This document shows, piece after piece, positions 40,119-48,438 of a DNA stretch of 64,000 bases. Source of the stretch: Saliterribacillus persicus (GTDB taxonomy: Bacteria > Bacillota > Bacilli > Bacillales > Amphibacillaceae). The position numbers were made by a program, and so were the translations under genes. How positions within the stretch are numbered: position 1 is the stretch's first letter; each line of letters opens with the position of its first letter. The notes beneath the pieces are model-generated. The model was given only the letters and a program-made list of their open reading frames with translations, was not told where the DNA came from and searched no databases. The DNA is taken from the NCBI RefSeq assembly GCF_003337485.1, contig NZ_QPJJ01000008.1:62001-126000 (forward strand). Reading direction: 5' to 3'.

Positions 40119-40132
40119 TGTTACCGCTTTCA
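40119..40132. promoter_or_regulatory. CcpA cre site upstream of the sensor kinase
   Basis: On the minus strand TGAAAGCGGTAACA fits TGWAANCGNTNWCA perfectly. It lies about 7-20 bases downstream of the start predicted from the TATAAT box at 40146-40151, the classical repression position. I could not assign a convincing -35. Confidence 0.8.
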
Positions 40133-40298
40133 ATAGAAGTATTTTATTATATCTTACCAAATTATGCAAACTGAAATTTTTAAAAAAAGCAACATTGCAT
40201 TTACTCAATCCATAGGTAAATTTTCTAAAAATGTATTAATTTGTTCTTTTATGAAGGTTAAAGAGCAATTTCTTAGAGGGAAAATCATATATTACAAA

Positions 40299-40338
40299 AA
40301 AAGATGAATCAAGTTGTAAATAACATGATCCATCTTTT
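40299..40338 (-). terminator. Terminator of chrA
   Basis: AAAAGATGGATC and GATTCATCTTTT form a 12-bp stem (one G-T pair), followed on the minus strand by TTTT and TG. Confidence 0.8.
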
Positions 40339-40348
40339 CCTATATTTT

Positions 40349-41548
40349 CTATGCAATAACCTGTAGTAAATATCCACCGGCTACACCAATTATAACAATC
40401 AGCCATGCTGGTACCTTCCAAAAATACAATAATGCAAACAAAATACCCGCTAAAGCAAAGTCTGAAGCGTTAAAGATGGAGGACTGGAAGACTGGATCAT
40501 AAAATGCAGCTAATAATATCCCTACAACACTAGCATTTACTCCCATCAACACACTTTGGAAAGCTGATTTCCTTCTAAGTAAGGAAAGAAATGGAAGGGC
40601 CGCAATAATTAATAAGAAGCTTGGTAAAAAAATAGCAACCGTAGCAACCACGGCTCCACCTAATCCTTCAATCATAGTGCCAAGATAACTAGAAAAAGTA
40701 AATAGTGGGCCAGGTACAGCTTGTGCCATACCGTAGCCAGCTAAAAACTCATTAGCAGTTAATAATTCATTTGGTACTATTTCTCTTTCAATCATCGGTA
40801 ATACAACATGACCACCACCAAAAACTAGAGAACCTACCCGAAAAAAAGTATCAAATAAGTTTAATAAAGGATGTTCTATGAATCTTGTGAGAATAGGTAA
40901 TGCTATTAATAGACTAACTAGAGTAATTAGAGAAGCTATGCCAAGTTTTTTTGAAATACCAATCTCAAATGGTTCTACTTTGGGATTTGTGCGGTTTTTA
41001 TAAAACATATAACCAATCAGTCCTGCTCCTAGGATAATTGCTATTTGGATCCATGCCGAGGGATATAATAGTAAAAGTACAGCTGCAATAACCGCGATTG
41101 CTATTCTAGTTTTATCTGGAGTCAGGTTTTTCCCCATTCCGATTAATGCATGCAAAACAACGGCCACAGCCACTATTTTTAGACTATGTATAAAGCTAGC
41201 CTCAGCTAGATCATAGGTTTGGTAAAGCATTGCAAAAAGAATCAGAACAATTATAGAAGGCATAGTAAAGCCAAACCAAGATATTAATCCTCCCATTAAG
41301 CCCCCACGCAACATTCCTATCGAAATACCCACCTGACTACTAGCAGGTCCAGGTAAGAATTGACAAAGTGCAATTATATCTGCATAAGTTTTATTATCTA
41401 ACCATTTTCTACGATCTACATATTCATCCTTAAAATATGCTAAATGGGCGATCGGTCCCCCGAATGAAGTTAACCCTAATTTAGTAGAAGTAAATAAAAT
41501 TTCCCAGAGTCTTTTACTTTTATTTGAATTAATTACTTGTTTTTTCAT
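40349..41548 (-). CDS. chrA: Chromate transporter ChrA (two-domain)
   Basis: A 399-residue membrane protein of the CHR family, full-length type with two homologous halves. The N-terminal half has KLGLTSFGGPIAHLAYFKDEYVDRRKWL and LPGPASSQVG. The C-terminal half repeats the pattern in FFRVGSLVFGGGHVVLPMIEREIVP and AVPGPLFTFSSYLG. The family exports chromate or takes part in sulfate/chromate antiport. ChrB-type regulators are absent. ATG start with GGGCAG upstream; its ribosome site is weak. Resistance to chromate is inferred, not shown. Confidence 0.92.
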   Translation of the reverse strand: MKKQVINSNKSKRLWEILFTSTKLGLTSFGGPIAHLAYFKDEYVDRRKWLDNKTYADIIALCQFLPGPASSQVGISIGMLRGGLMGGLISWFGFTMPSIIVLILFAMLYQTYDLAEASFIHSLKIVAVAVVLHALIGMGKNLTPDKTRIAIAVIAAVLLLLYPSAWIQIAIILGAGLIGYMFYKNRTNPKVEPFEIGISKKLGIASLITLVSLLIALPILTRFIEHPLLNLFDTFFRVGSLVFGGGHVVLPMIEREIVPNELLTANEFLAGYGMAQAVPGPLFTFSSYLGTMIEGLGGAVVATVAIFLPSFLLIIAALPFLSLLRRKSAFQSVLMGVNASVVGILLAAFYDPVFQSSIFNASDFALAGILFALLYFWKVPAWLIVIIGVAGGYLLQVIA

Positions 41549-41760
41549 CTAGTCTGCCCCTTTAGATTAAATCTCTTTGTCGCTTATAGCGACTAGTTTA
41601 CTAATTTTCATTATATGAAGCAATTGGAATTGTGAAACTTTACATTTCTTTTACACATTATCGTTTAAAAGAATGATGTTTTTTCTCTTTTTCAATTGCA
41701 CAGACATAAAATGAACTCTCAAAGGGAAATGTATTGATGAATAAAAATGGAGGGATTCTA

Positions 41761-42387
41761 ATGAAAAAAATAATAATTAAGGGTGTTGTTCTGTTTATTT
41801 TGTTATTACTGGCAGCTTGCGGTAACGAAGCAGATGAACCAGCACCACCAGAAGAAACCGGATCAGAAGAAGAGCAAAATACTGAAGCAGATAATAATGA
41901 CACGGAAGCTGAATCACATGGCGAAATGGAAAATGACGATCATTCCGGAATGAATATGTCTGGTTCCGGTGAAGTTCCTGAGGAGTTAGAACAAGCAGAA
42001 TCTCCTACTTACGAAGTTGATAGTAAAGCTATTATTGAAGCTGATCACATGGAAGGAATGAAAGGTGCAGAAGCGACAATCGCAGGAGCCTATAATACTA
42101 CAGTATATAGTGTTTCTTACACACCAACCAATGGTGGAGAAAGAGTAACAGATCACAAATGGGTGATTCATGAAGAATTAGAGGAAGCTACTGAATCCCC
42201 TTTAAAAGAGGGTGATGAGGCAACGCTTAATGCAGAGCATATGGAGGGCATGGAAGGCGCTACTGCTGAAATAGATGAAGCAAAAGATACCACCGTATAC
42301 ATGGTTAATTTTGTACTAACTACCACGGAGGAAAAGGTAACCAATCATAAATGGGTAACAGAAGATGAACTTTCATCTATTGAATAA
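41761..42387 (+). CDS. YdhK-like lipoprotein with two DUF1541 repeats
   Basis: A 208-residue lipoprotein. The signal peptide ends at LLLLAAC (Cys20), followed by an acidic His/Met-containing linker (SHGEMENDDHSGMNMSGSG) and two tandem DUF1541 repeats of about 60 residues. Each repeat has the EADHMEGMKGAEA / NAEHMEGMEGATA motif and ends in TDHKWV / TNHKWV. Met/His-rich motifs and family context suggest metal (copper) handling outside the membrane, but this is inference. ATG 41761 follows GGAGGG. It has its own terminator. Confidence 0.88.
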   Translation: MKKIIIKGVVLFILLLLAACGNEADEPAPPEETGSEEEQNTEADNNDTEAESHGEMENDDHSGMNMSGSGEVPEELEQAESPTYEVDSKAIIEADHMEGMKGAEATIAGAYNTTVYSVSYTPTNGGERVTDHKWVIHEELEEATESPLKEGDEATLNAEHMEGMEGATAEIDEAKDTTVYMVNFVLTTTEEKVTNHKWVTEDELSSIE

Positions 42388-42401
42388 TATTATTAAATTA
42401 G

Positions 42402-42438
42402 AATACAGAGCATATTCGATTAGAATTTGCTCTGTATT
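42402..42438 (+). terminator. Terminator of the YdhK-like gene
   Basis: AATACAGAGCA and TGCTCTGTATT form a perfect 11-bp stem with a T-rich tail. Confidence 0.85.
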
Positions 42439-42800
42439 TTAATTTGACGGACAAAATTACTAATAATAGTAGTTTTCATAATTGATGATTGTTGGAATAG
42501 CTTCCTATATATTTAAAAATAATTTATTTCTATCTCTATTTAACAAGCCTTGAATAGATAGATAATATAAGATAAATAAATCTCCTACTAAAAATTTGTA
42601 TGCTGAATTGCAAGATCCTTTTAAAACAAAAGAAATAACGTTAGAATATTATTATATTAAAAATGTATTCGAAATTATACTTTTCTTCCGTAATTCTTAA
42701 TCATTTTATTTCTAATTACCTTTGATAAAGCCTTTTTAGTAAATTTAATACTTCTCCATAAATTTAAAATATTTCAATTCTATAGTTATGAGGTGAAACA
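42439..42800. other. AT-rich intergenic region without identified gene
   Basis: This gap between the ydhK terminator and the exchanger gene is strongly AT-rich. A frame of about 40 codons without a recognised start (near 42580-42700) is the longest I see, and I do not support it as a gene. No clear promoter was found. Confidence 0.5.
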
Positions 42801-43754
42801 TTGGTTTATATATTATTAATTCTCGGTTTTGTATTTTTGATAAAGGGGGCAGATTTATTTGTAGATGGATCATCAAGCATCGCAAAAGCATTTCGTGTGT
42901 CACCTTTACTAATCGGTTTAACAATCGTTGCATTTGGTACAAGTTCACCTGAAGCAACAGTCAGCATAATTGCTGCTCTTGAAGAAAATGCTGGTATAGC
43001 ACTTGGTAATGTTGTTGGTAGTAATATTTTTAATATCACGTTAGTAGTTGGTATTTCGGCGTTTATATATCCACTTAAGGTTGAAAGTGAAACAATTCGA
43101 AAAGAAATACCATTTACATTACTAGCAAGTATTGCCTTACTAATCCTAGTTAGTGATATAGCCTTGCAAAAAGCTACTGAGAATCTTATTACAAGAGGCG
43201 ACGGTTTTATCATTTTGCTGTTCTTTGCAATTTTCTTATATTATGTATTTGAAGTTGCTAGGAAAAGTCGTGATAAATTAATTGATGAAACGAATGATAC
43301 ACCATCCCCACTTGCAAAAAAGGTAATTTTAACAATAGCGGGGCTTGTTGGGATTATTTTAGGCGGAGAGTTAGTGGTGAGGAACGCAACTGAAATAGCT
43401 CTCTCTTTTGGAATGAGTGAAACCTTGGTTGGACTTACTATTATAGCAATAGGTACATCCCTCCCAGAACTATTAACATCAATCACTGCTGCAATAAAGA
43501 AACAAAGTGAGATAGCTCTGGGTAATATAGTAGGTAGTAATATTTTTAATATATTATTTGTTCTTGGTACGACTGCTGTTATTCATCCTCTTACTGTCAG
43601 CAGTAAGATAATTATTGATATCCTTATTATGATCTTTCTTACAGTTGCTTTACTTATTTTCTCTAGAACTAACTTTAAAATTGGAAAATTCGAAGCTAGC
43701 TTTTTAATTATTTGTTACATTGTTTATATGGTTTTTATCATTTTAAGAAATTAA
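42801..43754 (+). CDS. Cation/Ca2+ exchanger, CaCA family (YrbG type)
   Basis: A 317-residue inner-membrane antiporter with ten predicted membrane segments in two homologous halves. The alpha repeats are clear: GTSSPEATVSI with NVVGSNIFNITLV in the first half, and GTSLPELLTSITAA with NIVGSNIFNILFV in the second. The family exchanges Ca2+ for Na+, K+ or H+. The N-terminal alpha repeat carries the ion-binding Glu. The TTG start at 42801 has GAGGTG five to eight bases upstream. Monocistronic. Confidence 0.92.
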   Translation: MVYILLILGFVFLIKGADLFVDGSSSIAKAFRVSPLLIGLTIVAFGTSSPEATVSIIAALEENAGIALGNVVGSNIFNITLVVGISAFIYPLKVESETIRKEIPFTLLASIALLILVSDIALQKATENLITRGDGFIILLFFAIFLYYVFEVARKSRDKLIDETNDTPSPLAKKVILTIAGLVGIILGGELVVRNATEIALSFGMSETLVGLTIIAIGTSLPELLTSITAAIKKQSEIALGNIVGSNIFNILFVLGTTAVIHPLTVSSKIIIDILIMIFLTVALLIFSRTNFKIGKFEASFLIICYIVYMVFIILRN

Positions 43755-43771
43755 TAATACTTTTTTTGAAA

Positions 43772-43809
43772 AATCACTTAGAGGATAAAAAGTTATACTC
43801 TAGGTGATT
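43772..43809 (+). terminator. Terminator of the cation exchanger gene
   Basis: AATCACTTAGAG and CTCTAGGTGATT form a 12-bp stem with one G-T pair, followed by AATTATTTTTTG. Confidence 0.85.
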
Positions 43810-43978
43810 AATTATTTTTTGTCTCTAAATTACTATAGGTGTCATATGCCATTAGAATTTACAGCTTATCAAATATAAAACTCCACCCAAATAACCAAGA
43901 ATTTTCAGCCTCGACCAATCGTAATTTAACAATTTTTTTAAACATCGGTGTTACATACTAAATGGATTACATAAACAA

Positions 43979-45478
43979 TTACTTTTTACCTTTGGAAAGG
44001 TCACTAAATATCCCAACATATTTAGTCACTTCCCCTGTATCATCTTTAACAGCACTTATTGTAAGCCATTCAGAATAAATTTGTCCGTTTTTCCTTTTAT
44101 TCCATACTTCACCTTGCCAATAATTGTTGCTATCTAATTCCTTCCACATTTGTTCGTAAAATTCTGCACCATGTATACCTGAACTTAATATTTGTGGTGT
44201 TATTCCAATAACTTCGTCTGATTCATATCCAGTTACCTTACTAAAGGCTTCGTTCACTTTAATTATTTCGCCTTCATTATTAGTTACCATTACACCTTGA
44301 CCAGTATTTTTCATAATTTCATTTGCCAGAGAAAGTCTATCTGAATAAAACATCCATATAACAATTATTAAACTTGCTAAGGCAAACTGTGACAATGCCA
44401 TAAAACCTATCGCATAATGCCCTGTTAAACTATAAACTGTTGTCAATATTAATGGAGGAAAAAAACCACCTAAACCTCCTATTGCTGAAACAATACCATT
44501 GACAATTCCACCTTGTTTAGAAAAATAGAGTGGTACTAATTTAAAAATTGTTCCATTCCCGATCCCCGAACATGCAGCTACAGTTAACGTTCCAACTGTA
44601 TATAAGGTAATGGATGGCGAAAAAGATAATAATACACCAGAAAAAGTTAACCCTGCAAAAACTAACATTAAAATTTTAAAAGGGTTAAATTTATCCCCCA
44701 ACCATCCACCAAGGGGTCTGATGAAAGTACAAATTGCAATAAAACCAGCTGTACGTAAGCCTGCATCAACTTCTGTTAAATTAAATTGGGTAACTAAAAA
44801 ATTGGGTAAGTATACAGTGAAAGCTACAAACGAACCAAAAGTTATAAAATAAAAGATACTTAAAAACCATACTTTTTCGTTTCGATAAACACTTTCAACT
44901 TGTACTTTTAATGAGGTAGTAACTTTAGCTTCATTTTTATCACCAAGAAAAAAGTTTAATAAAGCAAAGCCTAAAAGCGGAATTAGGAAAAACTTAACCG
45001 TTAATTCCCACCCAAATTGGCTAGCAATAATCGGTGCTCCAAATGACGTCAGTGCAGTACCAATATTACCAATGCCATAAATTCCGTTAACGAAACCATG
45101 ACGATCTTTCGAATAGTATTTTGGCAAGGAAGTAACACCTACTGAGAATATGGCACCACCAACACCGATTAACAATCCTGAAATAATTAGGTCGAAAAAC
45201 GAATTAGCGAGACTTAGATAATAAACAGGTAAAATTAAAAACAATAGACTTAATAGAAATATCCATCTAGCTCCAAAACGGTTTGTCCAATACCCTATCG
45301 GAATTCGCATAATGGATCCAAGTATAACTGGTACTGCTGTGACCCATGATAATTGAACGGATGAAAGAGGAATATCTTCTTTTATATAAGGCATCAATGA
45401 TGAGATTATCACCCACACCATAAAACCTACAATTAAACTAGATGTTTGAAGTGGTAATTGTAATTTGTTTTTATTCAT
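43979..45478 (-). CDS. narK: NarK-type nitrate/nitrite transporter fused to a PAS domain
   Basis: A 499-residue fusion. Residues 1-380 form a 12-segment MFS transporter of the nitrate/nitrite porter family, with motifs such as MRIPIGYWTNRFGARW and GNGTIFKLVPLYFSK. Residues about 385-495 form a PAS domain (GVMVTNNEGEIIKVNEAFSKVTGYESDEVIG) with its PAC tail (EVTKYVGIFSDLSKGKK), ending at the stop with no kinase, GGDEF or other output domain. Classical NarK is about 400 residues. The gene follows narI in the nar cluster and is separated by a weak hairpin. It probably moves nitrate or nitrite; what the PAS module senses is unknown. Confidence 0.9.
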   Translation of the reverse strand: MNKNKLQLPLQTSSLIVGFMVWVIISSLMPYIKEDIPLSSVQLSWVTAVPVILGSIMRIPIGYWTNRFGARWIFLLSLLFLILPVYYLSLANSFFDLIISGLLIGVGGAIFSVGVTSLPKYYSKDRHGFVNGIYGIGNIGTALTSFGAPIIASQFGWELTVKFFLIPLLGFALLNFFLGDKNEAKVTTSLKVQVESVYRNEKVWFLSIFYFITFGSFVAFTVYLPNFLVTQFNLTEVDAGLRTAGFIAICTFIRPLGGWLGDKFNPFKILMLVFAGLTFSGVLLSFSPSITLYTVGTLTVAACSGIGNGTIFKLVPLYFSKQGGIVNGIVSAIGGLGGFFPPLILTTVYSLTGHYAIGFMALSQFALASLIIVIWMFYSDRLSLANEIMKNTGQGVMVTNNEGEIIKVNEAFSKVTGYESDEVIGITPQILSSGIHGAEFYEQMWKELDSNNYWQGEVWNKRKNGQIYSEWLTISAVKDDTGEVTKYVGIFSDLSKGKK

Positions 45479-45555
45479 CTGCGAAATTCCTTTCTAAAGT
45501 ATTCTATTCTCTAGTTTTTATAAGTGGGAGACAACCTTATATGATCGATTTGAAA

Positions 45556-45583
45556 AAGGCAGCCTAAATACTATGACTACCTT
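45556..45583 (-). terminator. Weak hairpin between narI and narK
   Basis: AAGGTAG and CTGCCTT on the minus strand form a 7-bp stem with one G-T pair, flanked by TTTTC. It may lower narK expression relative to the reductase. Confidence 0.5.
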
Positions 45584-45613
45584 TTTTATATTCTTATTCA
45601 CTAAATCTCTCCT

Positions 45614-46309
45614 TTAAATTCCCTTTCTTTTAAAAGCTGATCTAGACCTGTATTGTTGCGGTGCTCGCATAGGGTAATGAATAGGTGCACTGTAAAGGTG
45701 CACTAAGCGCGTAAACGGAATAGACGCGAACAAGGCAAAAGCGGTAATTACATGTATCTTAAAAATCAACGGAACATCAAGCATTAGCTTATATTGTGGT
45801 TGGAAAATAAATAAACTTCGAAACCAAGGACCAATCGTTAATCGATATTCATATTCAACAACTGTTGTATTGTAAATTATAGTCATGTACACACCAATAC
45901 CAGCAACAATTATTAAACTAATTACTGAAAACCAATCAGCAAAAGTCGCATGAATTCTAAGTCGATCGATTGTCATTTTACGTATAAGTAAAATGATCGC
46001 ACCTGCAACTACCATCAACCCAGCTAGACCACCCCCATAAATAGCTCCAAAATGGTACATATGGTCAGATACACCTATCCATTGATAAAATTCTATAGGA
46101 ATTAACATCCCCATAACATGACCAATAAATGCAAGCAGAATTCCATAATGAAACAAAGGAGAACCAATTTTTAGCCACTTTTTTTCAAAAAATTCCGTTG
46201 ATGGTGCAACCCAACTAATTTGGTTAGATGCAAAGCGATAAATGCTTCCAATAATCATTATTGCTAATGTTAAATAAGGAAAAATAACCCACCAAAAAAT
46301 TCCTTCCAT
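45614..46309 (-). CDS. narI: Respiratory nitrate reductase gamma subunit NarI
   Basis: The 231-residue cytochrome b subunit that oxidises menaquinol and anchors NarGH at the membrane. Five hydrophobic segments are present. The four haem ligands align well with the E. coli ones: His54 and His64 (FHYGILLAFIGHVMGM), and His186 and His204 (KIHVITAFAL...RLVHLY). The start ATG has AGGAGGCGAGATA upstream. It follows narJ by 34 bases. Confidence 0.96.
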   Translation of the reverse strand: MEGIFWWVIFPYLTLAIMIIGSIYRFASNQISWVAPSTEFFEKKWLKIGSPLFHYGILLAFIGHVMGMLIPIEFYQWIGVSDHMYHFGAIYGGGLAGLMVVAGAIILLIRKMTIDRLRIHATFADWFSVISLIIVAGIGVYMTIIYNTTVVEYEYRLTIGPWFRSLFIFQPQYKLMLDVPLIFKIHVITAFALFASIPFTRLVHLYSAPIHYPMRAPQQYRSRSAFKRKGI

Positions 46310-46343
46310 TATCTCGCCTCCTTGGCTTTATTACATACTAGCA

Positions 46344-46937
46344 CTATTGATACATTATCGGATAAGGAAGTTCCTCTAAGTCAGCCTCTTCTTTATCCTG
46401 TTCCATCTCCATCAAATCTTTTTTTGTAGGAGGTTCAAAAACGTATTGCATGAGAACAGAAAAGAAAGGTCGATATGGATTCTCTTCTGGTAATTGATCT
46501 AATATTCGCTGCGTTACACAAGCTAATCGCTTAATTAATCTATCTTTATTCGCACCTTCTGACATATTAGCAACAAATTCATATAACATCGGAATATAGT
46601 CAGCTAATTCACCGTCTATCCGCTCATAGCCTGCCTCATTGATAATTTTCTGAAGTTTAATTAAAGCAGCTCCACGTTTTGGACTATCTCCAAATTCATG
46701 AGCAGATAAATAAAGTCCTAATCTCGTCTTTAAATCAAAAGTAGCAACATAAGTTTCTTGTAAATCTTTTAAAGGAAGGTAAAAAATTGTATCTACAGCT
46801 TCTTTTAAAGTTTCACTTATATCTTCTGATAAATTCATCTCACCGATACAATTTATTACCGTTTTTTTGTCCTCTGTTGTTGGGTAACTTAAAAGGCGTG
46901 AGCCAACCATTAATAATTCTGATTGATAAAGCTCCAT
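46344..46937 (-). CDS. narJ: Nitrate reductase chaperone NarJ
   Basis: A 197-residue TorD-family chaperone that holds apo-NarG for molybdenum cofactor insertion and membrane attachment. LLSYPTTEDKK and YVATFDLKTRLGLYLSAHEFGDSPKRG are typical of NarJ. ATG 46937 follows AAGGAG at a somewhat long distance of 11 bases; a TTG seven codons earlier overlaps narH. It is in the standard place between narH and narI. Confidence 0.93.
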   Translation of the reverse strand: MELYQSELLMVGSRLLSYPTTEDKKTVINCIGEMNLSEDISETLKEAVDTIFYLPLKDLQETYVATFDLKTRLGLYLSAHEFGDSPKRGAALIKLQKIINEAGYERIDGELADYIPMLYEFVANMSEGANKDRLIKRLACVTQRILDQLPEENPYRPFFSVLMQYVFEPPTKKDLMEMEQDKEEADLEELPYPIMYQ

Positions 46938-46941
46938 TATA

Positions 46942-48438
46942 TTAATTTCTCCTTTCAAAAGGGGCTGTTACAACACCTTCAGGAGGGGCTAAATCTTCAA
47001 GGCTACAAGCACCTTGTTGATAATATAAATCATCATCCATTTCTCTTCGGCCAGTAGGAATCACGAAACGTTCATTATATTTTGCAACACCTAACAAACG
47101 CGCCATTTCTTCAACCGTCTCCACATCAATTCCTGCTTCTTCAAGTAACTTACTTTCACTAAGGGGATCAACTCCACCTACATTTACAGAACGCATATGC
47201 ACTCTCATTGCCGTTAATTTAAGAAGTACTTTTCTAATTACCTCCGTATCACCAGCAGACAAAAGCGACGCTAAATATTCAATTGGAATTCGCATTTGAT
47301 CAACTGTAGGAATGTAGCCATCGGTATTTAGTTCATCTTCATTGGTCACATGATTCATAATTGGACTGAGTGGTGGAACGTACCATACCATCGGCAACGT
47401 CCGATATTCTGGATGTAATGGTAAAGCTATTTTCCATTTAATAGCCATTTTATAAATTGGTGATTCCTGTGCCCCTTTAATCCATTCGTTATTAATGCCT
47501 TCTTTTTCTGCCTCTGCAATAACTTCAGGATCAAATGGATCAAGAAAACAATCCAATTGAGCTTCATATAAATCTTGCGGATCTTCTACCGATGCTGCTT
47601 CTTTAACTTTATCGGCATCGTACAATACCACACCAATATATCTAATTCGGCCCACACAAGTTTCTGAACAAATAGTTGGTAATCCCGCTTCTGTTCTTGG
47701 ATAACAAAAATTACATTTCTCAGCTTTGTGGGTATTCCAATTATAATAAACCTTGTTATATGGGCAGCCATTCATACAAAAGCGCCACCCTCGGCATTCT
47801 TCCTGATCTACTAAAACAACCCCATCTTCATCTCTTTTGTATAGTGCTCCTGATGGACAAGAAGCAACACAAGAAGGATTTAGACAGTGTTCGCAGATTC
47901 GTGGTAAGTACATCATAAATGTTTTTTCGTACTCCATAGCAATATGCTCTTGAAGATGCTGTACATTGGGATCAAGCGGTACAACTTCACTTCCCCCCGC
48001 AAGGTCATCATCCCAGTTGGATCCCCATTCTGGTTTGTCCATGTATTTACCCGTTATCATCGATTGTGGCCTTGCCACAGGTAAATGCTCAGATTTTGGA
48101 CTGTTTATTAAATTCGCATAATCATATGTCCACGGCTCATAATAATCGTCCAACGTTCCCATATCCGGGTTATAAAAAATATTTTTCAATTTTGACATCG
48201 GTCCACCAGCCTTCAACCGGAGCTTACCGTTCTTATATTCCCATCCACCTTTAAACTTGTCTTGGTTTTCCCATTCTTTTGGATAACCTGGACCAGGTCT
48301 TGTTTCTACGTTATTAAACCACATATATTCTGTACCTGGTCTATTTGTCCATGTGCTTTTACAAGTAACTGAGCATGTATGACACCCTATACATTTATCT
48401 AAGTGCATAACCATTGCAACTTGCGCTTTAATTCTCAA
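46942..48438 (-). CDS. narH: Nitrate reductase beta subunit NarH
   Basis: The 498-residue electron-transfer subunit, carrying three [4Fe-4S] clusters and one [3Fe-4S] cluster. Cysteine groups are CIGCHTCSVTC, CEHCLNPSCVASC, CRGWRFCMNGC and CNFCYPR...CSETCVG. The Trp in CRGW replaces a cysteine, which accounts for the 3Fe cluster. The start is TTG 48438 with GAAGGAGG, overlapping narG by 11 bases. Confidence 0.97.
   Translation of the reverse strand: MRIKAQVAMVMHLDKCIGCHTCSVTCKSTWTNRPGTEYMWFNNVETRPGPGYPKEWENQDKFKGGWEYKNGKLRLKAGGPMSKLKNIFYNPDMGTLDDYYEPWTYDYANLINSPKSEHLPVARPQSMITGKYMDKPEWGSNWDDDLAGGSEVVPLDPNVQHLQEHIAMEYEKTFMMYLPRICEHCLNPSCVASCPSGALYKRDEDGVVLVDQEECRGWRFCMNGCPYNKVYYNWNTHKAEKCNFCYPRTEAGLPTICSETCVGRIRYIGVVLYDADKVKEAASVEDPQDLYEAQLDCFLDPFDPEVIAEAEKEGINNEWIKGAQESPIYKMAIKWKIALPLHPEYRTLPMVWYVPPLSPIMNHVTNEDELNTDGYIPTVDQMRIPIEYLASLLSAGDTEVIRKVLLKLTAMRVHMRSVNVGGVDPLSESKLLEEAGIDVETVEEMARLLGVAKYNERFVIPTGRREMDDDLYYQQGACSLEDLAPPEGVVTAPFERRN

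Noticed and set aside
40236-40421. Minus-strand frame of 61 codons at the end of chrA
   Set aside because: It overlaps the chrA C-terminus in another frame, has no ribosome site and runs through the chrA terminator hairpin.
41658-41903. Minus-strand frame over the YdhK-like signal peptide
   Set aside because: Antisense to a gene with a clear lipobox and repeats; Ser-rich translation is a shadow of that coding strand.
42580-42700. Frame of about 40 codons between the YdhK-like gene and the cation exchanger
   Set aside because: No start codon with a ribosome site, strongly AT-biased composition and no recognisable motif.
47586-47918. Frames on both strands inside narH
   Set aside because: They fall within the Fe-S cysteine region of narH, in other frames, without ribosome sites.
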